A stretch of 64,000 nt of DNA from Antedon mediterranea (GCF_964355755.1 NC_092674.1:6019001-6083000); one strand, 5' to 3'; counted from the first letter of the stretch, positions 1 through 11,910 are shown. Notes: generated by a model from the sequence alone, not told the origin. Numbers and translations are program-made.

Positions 1-341
1 TCAATTGGAGAGATTACAGTAGTACAAAAAAATACAAAACCACTTCTGAATATATAATAGTAGAAATATAAACAATCATAACATTATTACTTCATAATCA
101 AGAAGCCATGACTTTATGATAATAAATTACTCAAATTACAGTCAGTGCTTGTAGATATTCACAATTCAATAAAATAATTTCTGCCGTTAAACTTGGAAGG
201 AACTATTTTTAAGTCGCTCTCGACAATAACATGTGTAATGGTGTAAATGACGTTTTTCTATATTTATCACACAATGGTCACACCTGATAAGAAATACACC
301 TTCACCTTTGTTCTCCTTCCTTTCTTAAAACACGCAAAATA
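1..341. other. AT-rich non-coding stretch
   Basis: No exon, repeat end or RNA gene recognised. It lies where the 3' part of RANGAP1 must continue, so it is probably intron. Confidence 0.4.
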
Positions 342-1681
342 GTAAAGCTACACTATCAGACTAGATTAACAAAATAGTGTGATGTCCCAAATATGATACT
401 GATATGCCCAAATATGATACAGATATGCCCAAATATGATACTGATATGCCCAAATATGATACTGATATGCCCAAATATGATACTGATATGCCCAAATATG
501 ATACAGATATGCCCAAATATGATACTGATATGCCCAAATATGATACTGATATGCCCAAATATGATACTGATATGCCCAAATATGATACTGATATGCCCAA
601 ATATGATACTGATATGCCCAAATATGATACAGATATGCCCAAATATGATACTGATATGCCCAAATATGATACTGATATGCCCAAATATGATACTGATATG
701 CCCAAATATGATACTGATATGCCCAAATATGATACAGATATGCCCAAATATGATACAGATATGCCCAAATATGATACAGATATGCCCAAATATGATACAG
801 ATATGCCCAAATACGATACTTATGTGCCCAAATATGATACAGATATGCCCAAATATGATACTGATGTGCCCAAATATGATACTGATATGCCCAAATATGA
901 TACTGATGTGCCCAAATATGATACTGATATGCCCAAATATGATACAGATATGCCCAAATACGATACTTATGTGCCCAAATATGATACTGATATGCCCAAA
1001 TATGATACTGATATGCCCAAATACGATACTGATATGCCCAAATACGATACTTATGTGCCCAAATATGATACTGATATGCCCAAATATGATACTGATATGC
1101 CCAAATATGATACTGATATGCCCAAATACGATACTTATGTGCCCAAATATGATACTGATGTGCCCAAATATGATACTGATATGCCCAAATACGATACTTA
1201 TGTGCCCAAATACGATACTTATGTGCCCAAATATGATACTGATATGCCCAAATATGATACTGATGTGCCCAAATATGATACTGATATGCCCAAATATGAT
1301 ACAGATATGCCCAAATACGATACTTATGTGCCCAAATATGATACTGATATGCCCAAATATGATACTGATATGCCCAAATACGATACTGATATGCCCAAAT
1401 ACGATACTTATGTGCCCAAATATGATACTGATATGCCCAAATATGATACTGATATGCCCAAATATGATACTGATATGCCCAAATACGATACTTATGTGCC
1501 CAAATATGATACTGATGTGCCCAAATATGATACTGATATGCCCAAATACGATACTTATGTGCCCAAATACGATACTTATGTGCCCAAATATGATACTGAT
1601 ATGCCCAAATATGATACTGATATGCCCAAATACGATACTTATGTGCCCAAATATGATACTGTATGTGTAGACAAGGCTTTA
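342..1681. repeat. Family-1 MITE with 60-copy internal 21-bp array
   Basis: The outer ends are a degraded family-1 terminus (TAAAGCT then ACTATCAGACTAG at the left; TGTGTAGACAAGGCTTTAG at the right). Between them lie exactly 60 head-to-tail copies of a 21-bp unit (389-1648; core AAATATGATACTGATATGCCC with its last base trimmed in some readings). Three main variants occur: GATATG, GATGTG and TTATGTG with ATACG. A 17-unit block (357 bp) is duplicated: 872-1228 and 1229-1585. Because 21 is a multiple of 3, open frames run through it on both strands; they are not genes. Confidence 0.9.
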
Positions 1682-1924
1682 GAAGTTGAGCAGTACTTAA
1701 AATGATGTTTGATTGTGATCATTAAAAGTCATTTCAAAATTCACACTTCAGTTTGGTCATAATTTGAGATTAGCCATAGTATCAGTCAAATCATCACTCT
1801 GAAACAAACCAAACAAAAAAATTGTTCAAAAAATGTCTAAATTTTGTAATTTTTTTTAACTTCGGTAGAAACTTTAATTTTGAAATGACTTTTTTGGTGC
1901 ATCAGACTTTCCGAAAGACATATT

Positions 1925-2055
1925 AAGCTCTGTCTACACCATCAAACTAGATTGACAAAAAAAGTGTGATGTGCCCAAATATGGTAGCGACATGTCCATA
2001 TATGTGCACATTACATTTTTTTTCACCTAAAGTTTCATAGTGTAGACAGAGCTTT
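1925..2055. mobile_element. Family-1 MITE
   Basis: Inverted ends AAGCTCTGTCTACACC and GTGTAGACAGAGCTTTA. Flanked by TTA on both sides, which fits a 3-bp TWA target duplication. Contains one internal 21-bp unit. Confidence 0.8.
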
Positions 2056-2182
2056 AGGCCAGATCAAATAGAGTTGCCTGTACTATTAGGAAACCATGGC
2101 AAAAAATACAGAATGTTCTCACCTCAATGAAACCATGGCTGGGGTCGAGGCCAGCCCATGTATTAAATTAAATTTAGCATAC

Positions 2183-5100
2183 CTGTGTATTTTCTTTCTT
2201 GGGTATAATTGCTGTTCCTTTAACCTCCAAAGCTGGGTCTTTTATCGTGGTACCTTCTTCATCCTCCTCATCCTCGTCTACATCTTCGTATTCATCATCA
2301 TCATCGTCTTCTTCATCATCACCCTCGTCATCACTGATAAATATTATTATTAATATAAATTATAGATTTTGGAAAGACGCTGAACATTTTGCAATTTTTT
2401 AAGTAGTTTATATCGGCTGCTGCTTTTACAGATTTTTTCGAGAGCTTTTCCAACTTTCGTAAGTCCTTGATTGACACTGAAGTGTTTAAGGTGAATTATG
2501 TTGCCAAACTTCCGACAGCATAATAAAATTAAAATAAACTTTGTTTGAAGCTCTTGAAAAAAAACGTAAAAGCAGCAGCTTATTTAAACTAAACTATTTA
2601 AAAATATATAAATTATACAAAAACAACAAAAGCACTATTCTTCCAAATATGGGCATTTTTAATTTTCAAAAAGATTTTACCTACCTGAGAGAACCCAAAA
2701 TATCAAGCTGGTCAGCGGCCTCCAACGTGCCTTTTACCTCTTCTATACCATCCTCACCTAAACAGTTACCTACAGAAATAAGACATTTTTAATAATAAAT
2801 CAGGCTTACTGTATATAGCTTATTACGCAAAAGCAAACAAACGGTAAGATTAAAAATTAAACTCCAAAAATCATTAATCCTTAACTTACCATTAAGGTCT
2901 AATTTTTCCATAGCTTTTCCATATAAACTTTCAACAATTTTAACAGCTGCTAAACTATTAATTTCACCAAAGGCTAAATATAATTCCTGAAAATAAGATA
3001 AAAACAAAGGCATGTTAACCACCAAGCGACAGCTCCACTACAACCACCAAGCTACAGCTCCACTACAACCACCATGCTACAGCTCCACTACAACCACCAA
3101 GCTACAGCTCCACTACAACCACCAAGCTACAGCTCCACTACCATCAAGCTACAGCTCCACTACAACCACAAAGCTACAGCTCCACTACAACCACAAAGCT
3201 ACAGCTCCACTACAACCACCAAGCTACAGCTCCACTACTATAAAGTAACTCTGTCCAATCTGAATAGCAGCGCATTATGCCACTCTTGTTTTACATACCT
3301 TAAGGGCAGGAACCCCATTCTTTAAGGTGTCTGCTAAAGCTTCTGCTCCTTCAGACTTCACTAAACAGTCGCCAAAGTTGATTACTTCTAACTTATCAAG
3401 ATGTTTAATTGACTAAAACAAAAGAAAGGAATTCCATCAAATCACTAAAGAGAGTTTGTACGTTTGATATAAACCTTTTAGCTATTGCAAGCATTTATAC
3501 ATATGGGGTATGAAAATAACCGTAACTGTAATGGGAAGATTTTTAAATACATTTCAATCAAGCGGGTAATCAATAAAACTAACGTTTTACTAGGTTTAAC
3601 TATAAAAATATATTTTTGCAAAAAATTTGACTACATTAACTAACCTTTGCCATGGATATAGCTCCTTTTGCTGTAAATGTGTTGTCATTTAAATTAATAA
3701 CCTGTGGGGAAAACAAATCACATACTGTAGATTTGAGGACTTTGTTGGTACAAACAAAAACAACATGTGATCATGACATTCATATCTCATCCTGTGTAGG
3801 ACACTAGGGAGCTTTCAAAAAAGCAAAGTGGGTTAGGCAAACCAGAGACAGCCCCTTTAGGCAACGCCCAATCACATTGCCTGTTCAACGGTCTGTGGAA
3901 GTTTTCTTGTATCCGCATGCGCATTGCAAATTGCACACTTCTGCGTCTTCTGTTTCGAAAGTTCTCTATTGTTGTGAGGTGGTTTCCTGAATAATCGTAA
4001 AATCAGAACGGTACTGGGTATGACCAACTAGCGTTCTTTTCACCAACTAGCCATCCATTCATAGAAGTACTGATGTAGCAGCCTAACTGTACGGCGACCA
4101 TAGAATGTGACCTTACTTTTAATGAAAAAGCTCCTTTTAGCACTATATTAGTATGAAACTAACTAAAAATATTACATAAAATTTCTTTTTGAACAACCAA
4201 AAATAGTATAAGCGAACTTACAGTACGTTTCGAAACCTATCAGGTTTCATTCTCAACTGGCGTTTCATCGTCTAGCGTTGTTAATCCCATGACGACGATG
4301 AGTTGGTATGAATGAAACCTGATAGCTTATACTATTTTTGGTTGTTCAAAAAGAAATTTTATGTAATACCTATTCCACAACCAGATGAAATTCTTCTAAC
4401 TAAAAATACTATAGAATCTTTACAATATGGAGGTCAGGCTTTGTAAGTTACCTTGAGGTTTTTGTTGTAAGCTAAAGATTCTGCCAACGCTGTGATCCCT
4501 TCATGATTAATTCCATTCTGAAACATCGCAATCTCCTCTAACGATTTTAAAGTCTACAAAAAAAAAATTAGATTTAAGTTTCAAATAATAAATGTTTTTT
4601 CAATTGAAAGATATATTTAATCCTACTTATTCTCTACTTACAATCCCTTAAACTCTGTCCACACTATCAAACTTTATGTGACAAAAACATTTGATGTGAT
4701 AAAAACATTTGATGTGCCCATATATGGACATGATGTCATATTCTACCATATTTGGGCATATCACTAACATATTTGGGCACATCACACTTTCTTTGTCAAA
4801 CTAGTTTGACAGTGTAGACAGAGCTTAACAGAATGTTAGCTTACCTTAAATGCCTTTGCAAGAGCTATAGCGCATGGGTTCTCAAGCCTGTTACGTCCAC
4901 ATATGAATACTTTAAGTTCTAATGGTTTTCCTGCTTGTGTGCTTAGCTTATGACATTCAATCAGTGCTTCTGCTAAAATCTAAACAATATAAGGAATAAC
5001 ATCACATTAACTAGAAATAATTGAGTATATGAACAAGATCTGTGTGCGAACAGGAACCACGTCATTTTAATCCAAGTCTTTGGAGCACAAAGTTGTGAGA

Positions 5101-7513
5101 ACAGTGTTTATAGTATGACTACATAAAATAAATAAACTACCATTTAATTTATGTCCCAAGAATGCAGAATAATTATTTATATTTATTTTTGAAAACCAAT
5201 TTTTAAATAAGTAATCTGTGGTCTCTATCATACAAATTTTCTAGTTCCCTGAGACCTCATTTCATCATTTTCTTGAAACACTGTACATATTATTTTTATT
5301 GTCATTTGATGAATAAATGTATTTATCTTTGGGACAAAACAAACTGTCCCTTTAATAGGGCTTTTACTGTAAATGGGTTCTACATTACAAGCTACAACAT
5401 ACATACCTTTCCTCCAATGCCAAGACCATTGTTGTTGAGCCTAAGTTCTTGTAATGAGTAACATGCAGTACTTGTAAGCAGCTCTTTGAAGGCTTTTACA
5501 CCATCAGGTCCAAAAGCATTGTCACTTAAATCAAGCTCAACTAATCTGGCACTGGATTTTATAATTGCACCACCTAGGCTCCTCTAAATTATTAAAAAAA
5601 AGATGATTTAAAATTACACCCCCTAGGCTCCTAAAAATTAGAAAAAAAGATGATTTAAAATTATACCACTTAGGCGCCTCTAATTATGAAAAGTGATGAT
5701 TTATAATTGCACCACTTAAGCCGATTTTCCACTAGGCGAATTTTTTCGCGCGTTTCTGTCTGTCATACTGCCTTCTTCGACGAATTCTAGTTCCTTTGAT
5801 TTTTCGCTTCAGCAAAATTTACTAGTTCGAATTGTTTCTACTTTTTGCAAAGCGAAATATTGCGCAACCAATCAGAGCTCAGGAAATGAGCTATGACGCT
5901 TTCATGAGCACTCATGCGAATCGAAATGCTCAGCAACCACGCGAGGAACATGAACGTCGCAGCTATTCGCTCATGTAGTGGAAAGAGAGTAGGCGATTTT
6001 TTTCTCTTCGAAACGTTGGATTCGCGCGAACAAATTCGCCTAGTGGAAAATCAGCTTTAGGCTCCTCTAAAATATACTGTATTAAAAATCCCAACAGAAT
6101 CTTACCAAGGCAGGAGGAATTTCTGATCGCAATCTTCCAGTAAACATGTCACTCCACCTGGCTCTCTGAAGGAAATATTCAAAAGAATTATTATAGCATT
6201 GCATAAAGCTGTTTACACTATCAAACCTTATATGACAAAAAAATGTCATGTACCCATGGACATGATGATTTCATACCACTATCATATTTGGTTATATCAC
6301 TACCGTATTTGGGCACATCACACTTTTTTTGTCAAACTAGTTTTATTTGATGATAGTGTGGACAAAACTTAACAATTCAAATTTGATTTAGAAATTGATC
6401 AAATTAGTAAAAATTAATTATTTTAGTAGTTTATTCACAGTAGGCCCATGAAATATCTTTTAAAAAATGGGGGATGGGGAATGAAAAGTATATATTAAAT
6501 ACTGTAGATTAATGCAGTAATTATTATTATTAATTATGCAGCAGAGATATGGAAGAGCCTGAACATAATATAATGGGTCCCACCCGCCTGGGGATGTACT
6601 CAAGATGAATGTCCTACCTGAAACTCAGGTCTTTTTTCTAATGCTTTAGCAATGGCTTCTGCTGCTTCAACTCCAAGTGTGTTTCCTTCTAATCTTAATG
6701 ACTGCACATCTTTTGCCTCTTCTATTGCATTCACAATTGGTAAAGCTGAAAATGAACAAATTGTTCAATTATTATACTGTCCTGCAATTCCAACAAATTC
6801 TGTACAATTTTTTTGTTTTCAATATGCCATTTTAATGTCACATAATAGTTATTCACTTTCACAAAAAATTTAAACTGTAGTGCAAGTAATTTAAAGTCGA
6901 ATTGACTGGAAATCAATAGGTTTATGGTTGAATTTAACAGTTTATTTTATTTTTTTTTTAAAGTTTAAAAAAATTTTTTTTCTTTATTTAAAAAATTCTT
7001 TTTTAATTATAAATCTTTAATAGTTTGTCTTGATTAATAATAGGATAGGCCTACCTAGGCCTATATTTGATTAAATTATTATTAATATTAAATTATTATT
7101 AATTACCTAATAATTATTAATCATCCCATACAAAAAAGTAAAAATAAGGTAAGTTTAAAAAAACAAAACATCATTGCATCAAGTTAAAGTAGCCGAGTGG
7201 GTGAGTCACGACTTATTTATGGAGAAAGGCATTCATGGTTTTCAAAATCATATCCATGAAAGCCGTGTTTCTAAAAAGGCTAGGCCTAGGCCCACCATAT
7301 AGGTCCCTCAAGAAAAATGGGACATGCCGCTTTCTGCACACAGGACACCCTCGCTCTGTCGCCCGCTGGAAATTCGAACCCCTGTTCTAAACTCTCACCA
7401 TCTTTGGCCTCGTCTAACTTCAAACTTTGTCCTTTGAACGATACTTCATTAATCTTGTCAACTTTAGCTTCTGCTAGTAGGTTTGTTACACTTGATATAT
7501 CGGATGTAGACAT
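2183..7513 (-). CDS. RANGAP1: Ran GTPase-activating protein 1, N-terminal 407 residues (3' end outside window)
   Basis: RanGAP1 stimulates GTP hydrolysis by Ran on the cytoplasmic side of the nuclear pore. Eleven coding exons read in order on the minus strand: 7399-7513, 6618-6745, 6106-6165, 5407-5583, 4845-4979, 4452-4553, 3645-3701, 3299-3412, 2890-2986, 2685-2769, 2183-2333. All have GT-AG borders and matching phases and sum to 1221 nt. The protein starts MSTSDISSV, then has SFKGQSLKL, a leucine-rich-repeat domain with the signatures [13 protein letters not shown] (holding the arginine known to be essential in the family), [27 protein letters not shown] and [14 protein letters not shown], and [15 protein letters not shown]. 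The last exon seen is the acidic run of Asp/Glu that follows the repeats in this family. The C-terminal domain (SUMO/Ubc9-binding in vertebrates) was not found in 1-2182 and must lie to the left. Start: first ATG in frame, matching the usual N-terminus length. Divergent from SPCS3. Confidence 0.95.
3020..3240. repeat. 25-bp minisatellite, about 9 copies
   Basis: Unit ACCAAGCTACAGCTCCACTA plus ACAAC, head to tail in the RANGAP1 intron between the exons ending at 3299 and 2986. One copy is shortened. The open frames across it are an effect of the repeat. Confidence 0.9.
4171..4367. mobile_element. Fold-back element with ~43-bp inverted ends
   Basis: Left end ATTACATAAAATTTCTTTTT is repeated inverted at the right end, together with the adjoining ACCAAAAATAGTATAAGC. 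A second inverted pair (AACCTATCAGGTTTCAT type) lies inside. In a RANGAP1 intron. Confidence 0.7.
4650..4828. mobile_element. Family-1 MITE in RANGAP1 intron
   Basis: Ends AACTCTGTCCACACTATC and GTGTAGACAGAGCTTAA, flanked by TAA on both sides. Carries two internal 21-bp units. Its right end is 16 bp from the exon ending at 4845. Confidence 0.8.
5556..6075 (-). repeat. Tandem copies of a RANGAP1 exon start and acceptor, one split by a MITE
   Basis: The first ~28 bp of the real exon (to 5583) with its acceptor recur near 5608-5640, 5655-5690 and 5704-5718 + 6057-6075 as decayed copies (GATTTAAAATTACACC, CTTAGGCGCCTCTAATTAT and similar). The fourth copy is cut in two by the element at 5719-6056. 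Confidence 0.75.
5719..6056. mobile_element. PIF/Harbinger-type MITE, 338 bp, TTA duplication
   Basis: Inverted ends of about 34 bp (AGCCGATTTTCCACTAGGCG and its inverse). TTA at 5716-5718 and 6057-6059. Joining the flanks restores CCACTTAGGC, which is present intact in the neighbouring tandem copy, so the empty site is known. A 3-bp TWA duplication is typical of PIF/Harbinger. Confidence 0.85.
6205..6371. mobile_element. Family-1 MITE, diverged
   Basis: AAAGCTGTTTACACTATC at the left and GATAGTGTGGACAAAACTTA at the right, with two internal units. It lies 39 bp upstream (gene sense) of the RANGAP1 exon starting at 6165. Confidence 0.75.
6800..6965. mobile_element. Family-2 MITE, partial
   Basis: Carries the family-2 core AATATGCCATTTTAATGTCA, TTATTCACTTT and GGTTGAATTTAACAGTTTAT. 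Ends decayed. Confidence 0.6.
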
Positions 7514-8337
7514 TTTTATACAGTTTCTTTTTTACAACTTAGGCCAGCTCTTTCTCGTCTTTTTCTTATCGAGAGGCAAACAAACGACGATAACACAAAA
7601 TTGATTGAAAATTGAATGAATTCGATCGAGTTAGATCAGAGCGCGCCACATGGTGGTGGCGGCTATGTTTTCAATCCCATCATGCAATACAACAAAACAA
7701 GTTTGGTCCACAAGTTTTCTATTTTTTTTACTCACACTTTTTGTTCTTTCCCCTTTTTAGTATAGGAAATAGAAAGAGCATTTTCTGTAATACAATTAAA
7801 TTGTGCATGTACAGAGTAACGGACGCTAACCTAAATAAATGCGGGTTTTTTTTAATTGACTAAATCTTTATGAATTTAATGCAGTATGCCTTGAAAAGTG
7901 TAACAATTTGTCATTTAATATCCTTGAATAAACTAAAAAATAGATTGGCATGGCGGCCTGTTTCTATATCAATAAAGTATCTAATAAAAAATCAATAATA
8001 AAACCCAGATCGATAATATATTAAAAATGAAAAAATAAACAATTAAATATTGAATGATAGGTGATTTACTACACTACACTAGTATGTAGTATCGTAGGCT
8101 ACGCGCAATAGTGTTATCAATTACTTAAGTACTTTTCAAAGAAACAAAAATAGGCCTAAATAAAACAAAAACTATTATATAATATTGTATTGAGCTTTGG
8201 TCCTATGGTCCCTGGATCGGATGGATGGATGGATGATGGGTACCAAAAATCTTAGATGGGTACTTTCTTCCCACAAATTATTGGTGGCGCACTCCAACAT
8301 CACAATTTTATTTTGTTTTGTGTACCGGCTGGACAAA
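7514..8337. promoter_or_regulatory. Bidirectional intergenic region of RANGAP1 and SPCS3
   Basis: The start codons of RANGAP1 (minus) and SPCS3 (plus) are separated by 824 bp with no other gene. It is locally richer in CG near 7620-7680 (GAGCGCGCCAC, GTGGTGGCGGC). Both transcription starts must lie here or nearby. No TATA box was assigned. Confidence 0.45.
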
Positions 8338-11212
8338 ATGAACACTGTTTTATCCCGTTTAAATACGGTATTTGCCTTCACACTAAGTGTGATGGCTGCT
8401 CTTACTTTTGGTTGTTTTTTAACTACAGCATTTAATGACAATTTATCTTCTGTTCAAATAGAAACATTTAAACATTCTGTGTAAGTACACGTGTACATGC
8501 TAGGCCAGGCTAGCTAGGCTAACTAGAGACAAAGTCATGACATTAGCTTGTTTTTGTTGTGCCGGAGGTGGCATGCAGTCGGTGTGAATGTCGAGTCGAG
8601 GTCTGAGTATCAATGGGTGGCCTAGCAAAGTTTTGTATATTTGTGCAAATTGCACCCGTATGGTTATTTTTTTCTTTTATTTATGAGGTATATATAGACC
8701 TAACCTAATAAATGCCGGCGCTAGTTCCGTTTCGCACCTGTTTTTATTTCGACTTCCTTTTGACTCCAAATTGTTGTGAATACCACACCTTAAAATTGGG
8801 CCTCATAAGTACTTTTATGAAGAAGAATCACATAAAAAGTAACAAATAAATCCTTTAAATTGATGATTTTACAGACATGTTTCTCGCATACCGTTCGCGA
8901 ATCTAGCATACTCGAAGTTTCTATGGAGCACCAGAAGAGCAACAACAATAGATGGTTAAAAACTCAGTGGAATTCGTCTTCTTTTAATGCATTTATTATT
9001 GAAATACACGTTTAATTTTAATATATTTTGTCAATAAAAATGCTGTAACATTTTACTGCTAATAATTTGCTGTTTTCAAATAGCAACCAACCCTAAGAGC
9101 CTAAGAGTAAGACTAAGACTAAGAGGAATATTATTTAGATCAGGTATACCCCTACAGTACATGTAATATGATGATGAATTTGTCGATTTTCATTCCTAAA
9201 AGTTCCTGCAAAAACCATGTACAGTATGAACAGTAATATTTTTGTTGCATTGACATTGACAAAATATGATAAATGCATTAAATATACACAATTTACTGAG
9301 TTTTTAGCCCTTTATTATGATTGCTCTTTTGGCACTCCATATAAACAACAACATTGAACATGGAGTATGCGAAATTCACGAACCGATGTGTGAGAAACAC
9401 GTCTGTAAATTCATCAATTTAAAGGATTTTTTTTAACTTTTTGTGTGATCTTCTTCGTAAAATATTTTTGAGGCCTAATTCTAGGGTGTGGTACTCACGA
9501 TAAAGTCCAATTTTGAGTCGAAATAAATTACAGGTGCGAAACGGAACTAGCGCCTAAATGCCTACATATTTTGTTTTAACTAAAAAGAGTTTGAGCTATC
9601 AATCATTAAATACTAAATAAGATAAAGATACATAAAGGTTTTTTATATATTTTATTTATCATAAATATTTTATAAACATTATTGAATTTGTATTGTATAT
9701 ATAGGCCTAGGTAGGCCTTAATAAAATTTATTTTATTAAATAATGTCTATTTAGACTACTTTATAGGTCTATATTTATGAATTAAAATAGTTTGTATGGA
9801 TTTTTTATCAACAGAAAAAGTGGTTATACTCCATACAATGAAAGAAGTGAACGTGGAAATTTTGTTTTTGATCTACATGCAGATTTGAACCCAATATTCA
9901 ATTGGAACGTAAAACAACTGTTTTTGTATTTGACTGCAGAGTATAAAACTGAACAGAATGTAAGTTTTTGTTCCAATTAATTTCTTTCTTCCTACTATAT
10001 TTGTATATTTAAAATTCTTACTTAAACTTACAGAAAAGATGAATAACATTGACATTACTAATATAAATGCTATTTTAAGTTTGTTTTTTATTGAGCATTG
10101 TGAAAACAATGTTATTGAAATGTAATAAAATATATACTAATGTTTAACAATGTGTTATTTTTGTAGGCTTTAAATCAAGTTGTATTATGGGACAAAATAA
10201 TTCTGCGAGGCAATGCCGCATTGCTGGACTACAGGGGTATAAAAATGAAATATCCCTTTTTTGATGATGGTAATGGTTTAAAGTAAGTACAGTCAAATGT
10301 AATTCTTAAGCTCTGTCTACACTCTAAAACTATGTGAAAAAAGTGATTTGTCCATAATGGACATGATGATGTCATATTTGGGCATATCACTGCCATATTT
10401 GGGCACATCACACTTTTTTTGTCAAACTAGTTTGATAGTGTAGACAGAGCTTTGTAGACCTACAGTATGCAGTACTATTAGGGCACAATGTAATCTCAGA
10501 GGAGATGATCTTGTATGCAATTTGGCAGTGAAGCCACGAGATAGGATTATTACCTCCGCCAGAATGTGTGATTGTGTGGGTTTGTTCTATATTTGCGAGT
10601 TATCAGAATTAATGCCCAATTTTCAAAAGATTTTAAAGGATGATTTCACAGCTGTATTTTATTCATTTTCATATGCCTGAGTGCCCTTCTAGTTTTTATA
10701 TGTGATTTTATATTGTTTTTTTTTTATATAAAAGACTGCTACTATGATGCTGAAGGTTTTAAGATTACAGAGATTAGGAAAGGAAATGTATTTATTATGT
10801 CTTTATCTGTTACTATTTAAGAAAGGAAAATGTTTTATACTGCTGAAACTATTGTACAGACCTATAGAAGACAATTATAATCGATCAATATATATCAAAT
10901 ATAGTCTTCAGTTTCAGTTTTATTTCACACAACATAATACATTTGTACTAATAATAAAACAGTTGATTGTCTTAATGTCAGACAGAGGTCAAATGTTAGA
11001 CCTTTCATTTAATACACCTTCAACCTTGTCAATCATTTTTAAATATCTCGGTCATTGTGTAATTAACTAAGATTATCTTTTTTTTCAGGGGTCATGACAA
11101 CGTAACGCTTACGCTCTCTTGGAATGTTATCCCGAACGCTGGAATGTTACCACGAATATTTGGAGATGGATCTACCTCATTTTCGCTACCCGTACAATAT
11201 TCAAACCGTTAG
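8338..11212 (+). CDS. SPCS3: Signal peptidase complex subunit 3 (SPC22/23), complete, 175 aa
   Basis: Non-catalytic subunit of the ER signal peptidase complex, needed for cleavage of secretory signal peptides. Four exons on the plus strand: 8338-8480, 9815-9959, 10167-10282, 11089-11212, total 528 nt, all GT-AG with agreeing phases. The N-terminus [14 protein letters not shown] leads into one membrane segment (about residues 12-34) and then a lumenal domain with [40 protein letters not shown] and [17 protein letters not shown], all hallmarks of the family. Length is close to the usual 180 residues; the end is the in-frame TAG after QYSNR. Intron 1 holds an 838-bp long-TIR element. A family-1 MITE lies 25 bp after exon 3. 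Head-to-head with RANGAP1 (824 bp between start codons). Confidence 0.96.
8717..9554. mobile_element. 838-bp long-TIR element with 8-bp target duplication
   Basis: Starts GGCGCTAGTTCCGTTTCGCA and ends with the exact inverse. The inverted arms continue, diverged, for about 230 bp on each side (ACCACACC, AATTGATGATTTTACAGAC, GTTTCTC and GCATACTC recur inverted). TAAATGCC flanks it at 8709-8716 and 9555-9562. No coding frame was seen. It sits in SPCS3 intron 1. Superfamily open: 8-bp duplications occur in hAT, P, Merlin and others. Confidence 0.9.
10308..10453. mobile_element. Family-1 MITE in SPCS3 intron 3
   Basis: Ends AAGCTCTGTCTACACTCTA and GATAGTGTAGACAGAGCTT; two internal 21-bp units. 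It begins 25 bp after exon 3. Confidence 0.85.
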
Positions 11213-11538
11213 ATAAGACAGAAGGTGTTTATTTTGCAATTATTCTTCGGCTTATTTTTTCTGTTTTTGTAGTAATTATAGCTTTTTCTTTCTTTTTTTG
11301 TTGTGGCGAGGGGGAACTGAAATATGTGGCAAATGCTTAGCAAGAATGTGTTATTTGGTTCAAATCCTATTTCAAAAAACATTACACCATTTTGTTACTT
11401 TCTACAATGTATAAAAATCACTATAGTGCAACCTCTATTTTGGAACAGACCATCATGTACAGAACACCCTATGTGAAATGAACAAAGGACAATACAGACA
11501 ATACCCCTTAAACTGGGTTGTATTGTAAATGTTCATAA

Positions 11539-11717
11539 AGCTTGGTTCCCACTAGAACGTAACCCAAGGACTTAAACGCAACGCAAGTGTTTTAACCAAT
11601 GACAAGCGAAGTTATAGACAGTTTGCAATCACAAGCGAATAAGCCATCGCTTGTGATTGGTCAATTCACTTGCATTGCGTTACGTCCTTGTGTTGCGTCG
11701 CTAGTGGGAACCACGCT
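11539..11717. mobile_element. Family-3 MITE, TAA duplication
   Basis: Ends AGCTTGGTTCCCACTAG and CTAGTGGGAACCACGCT, flanked by TAA at 11536-11538 and 11718-11720. Inside are inverted CAATGACAAGCGA-like arms. In the SPCS3 3' flank. Confidence 0.85.
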
Positions 11718-11743
11718 TAAGATGAAACCTCAACTTAACAACT

Positions 11744-11910
11744 TAAAGATGTATTGTCCCCCAAATAAAACATTAAAAAATAATGATGAATAAAATCAGA
11801 CTTTTGATAGGTCATTTTGCAGTTTTAATAAAGTTATTCACTTCTGTTTAAAAAAAAACCAAATTGAATAACATTAACATTTTTAGGGGACAATATATGT
11901 TTAACATTTC
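11744..11910. mobile_element. Family-2 MITE
   Basis: Inverted ends AAAGATGTATTGTCCCCC and GGGGACAATATATGTTTAA. Internal GATAGGTCATTTTGCAGTTT and AGTTATTCACTTCTG recur in other copies. Confidence 0.75.

Noticed and set aside
393-1705. Open frames of 425 and 433 codons, and 149 codons on the other strand, in repeat text
   Set aside because: They are products of a 21-bp tandem repeat without stop codons in several frames; no start context, no exon signals.
2096-2182. Possible next RANGAP1 exon (ATGGTTTCATTGAG with donor GTGAGA, minus strand)
   Set aside because: The only acceptor would leave a 44-bp intron and the frame hits TGA, so it does not fit.
3012-3325. Open frames rich in Tyr, Ser, Thr
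   Set aside because: Artefact of the 25-bp minisatellite in a RANGAP1 intron.
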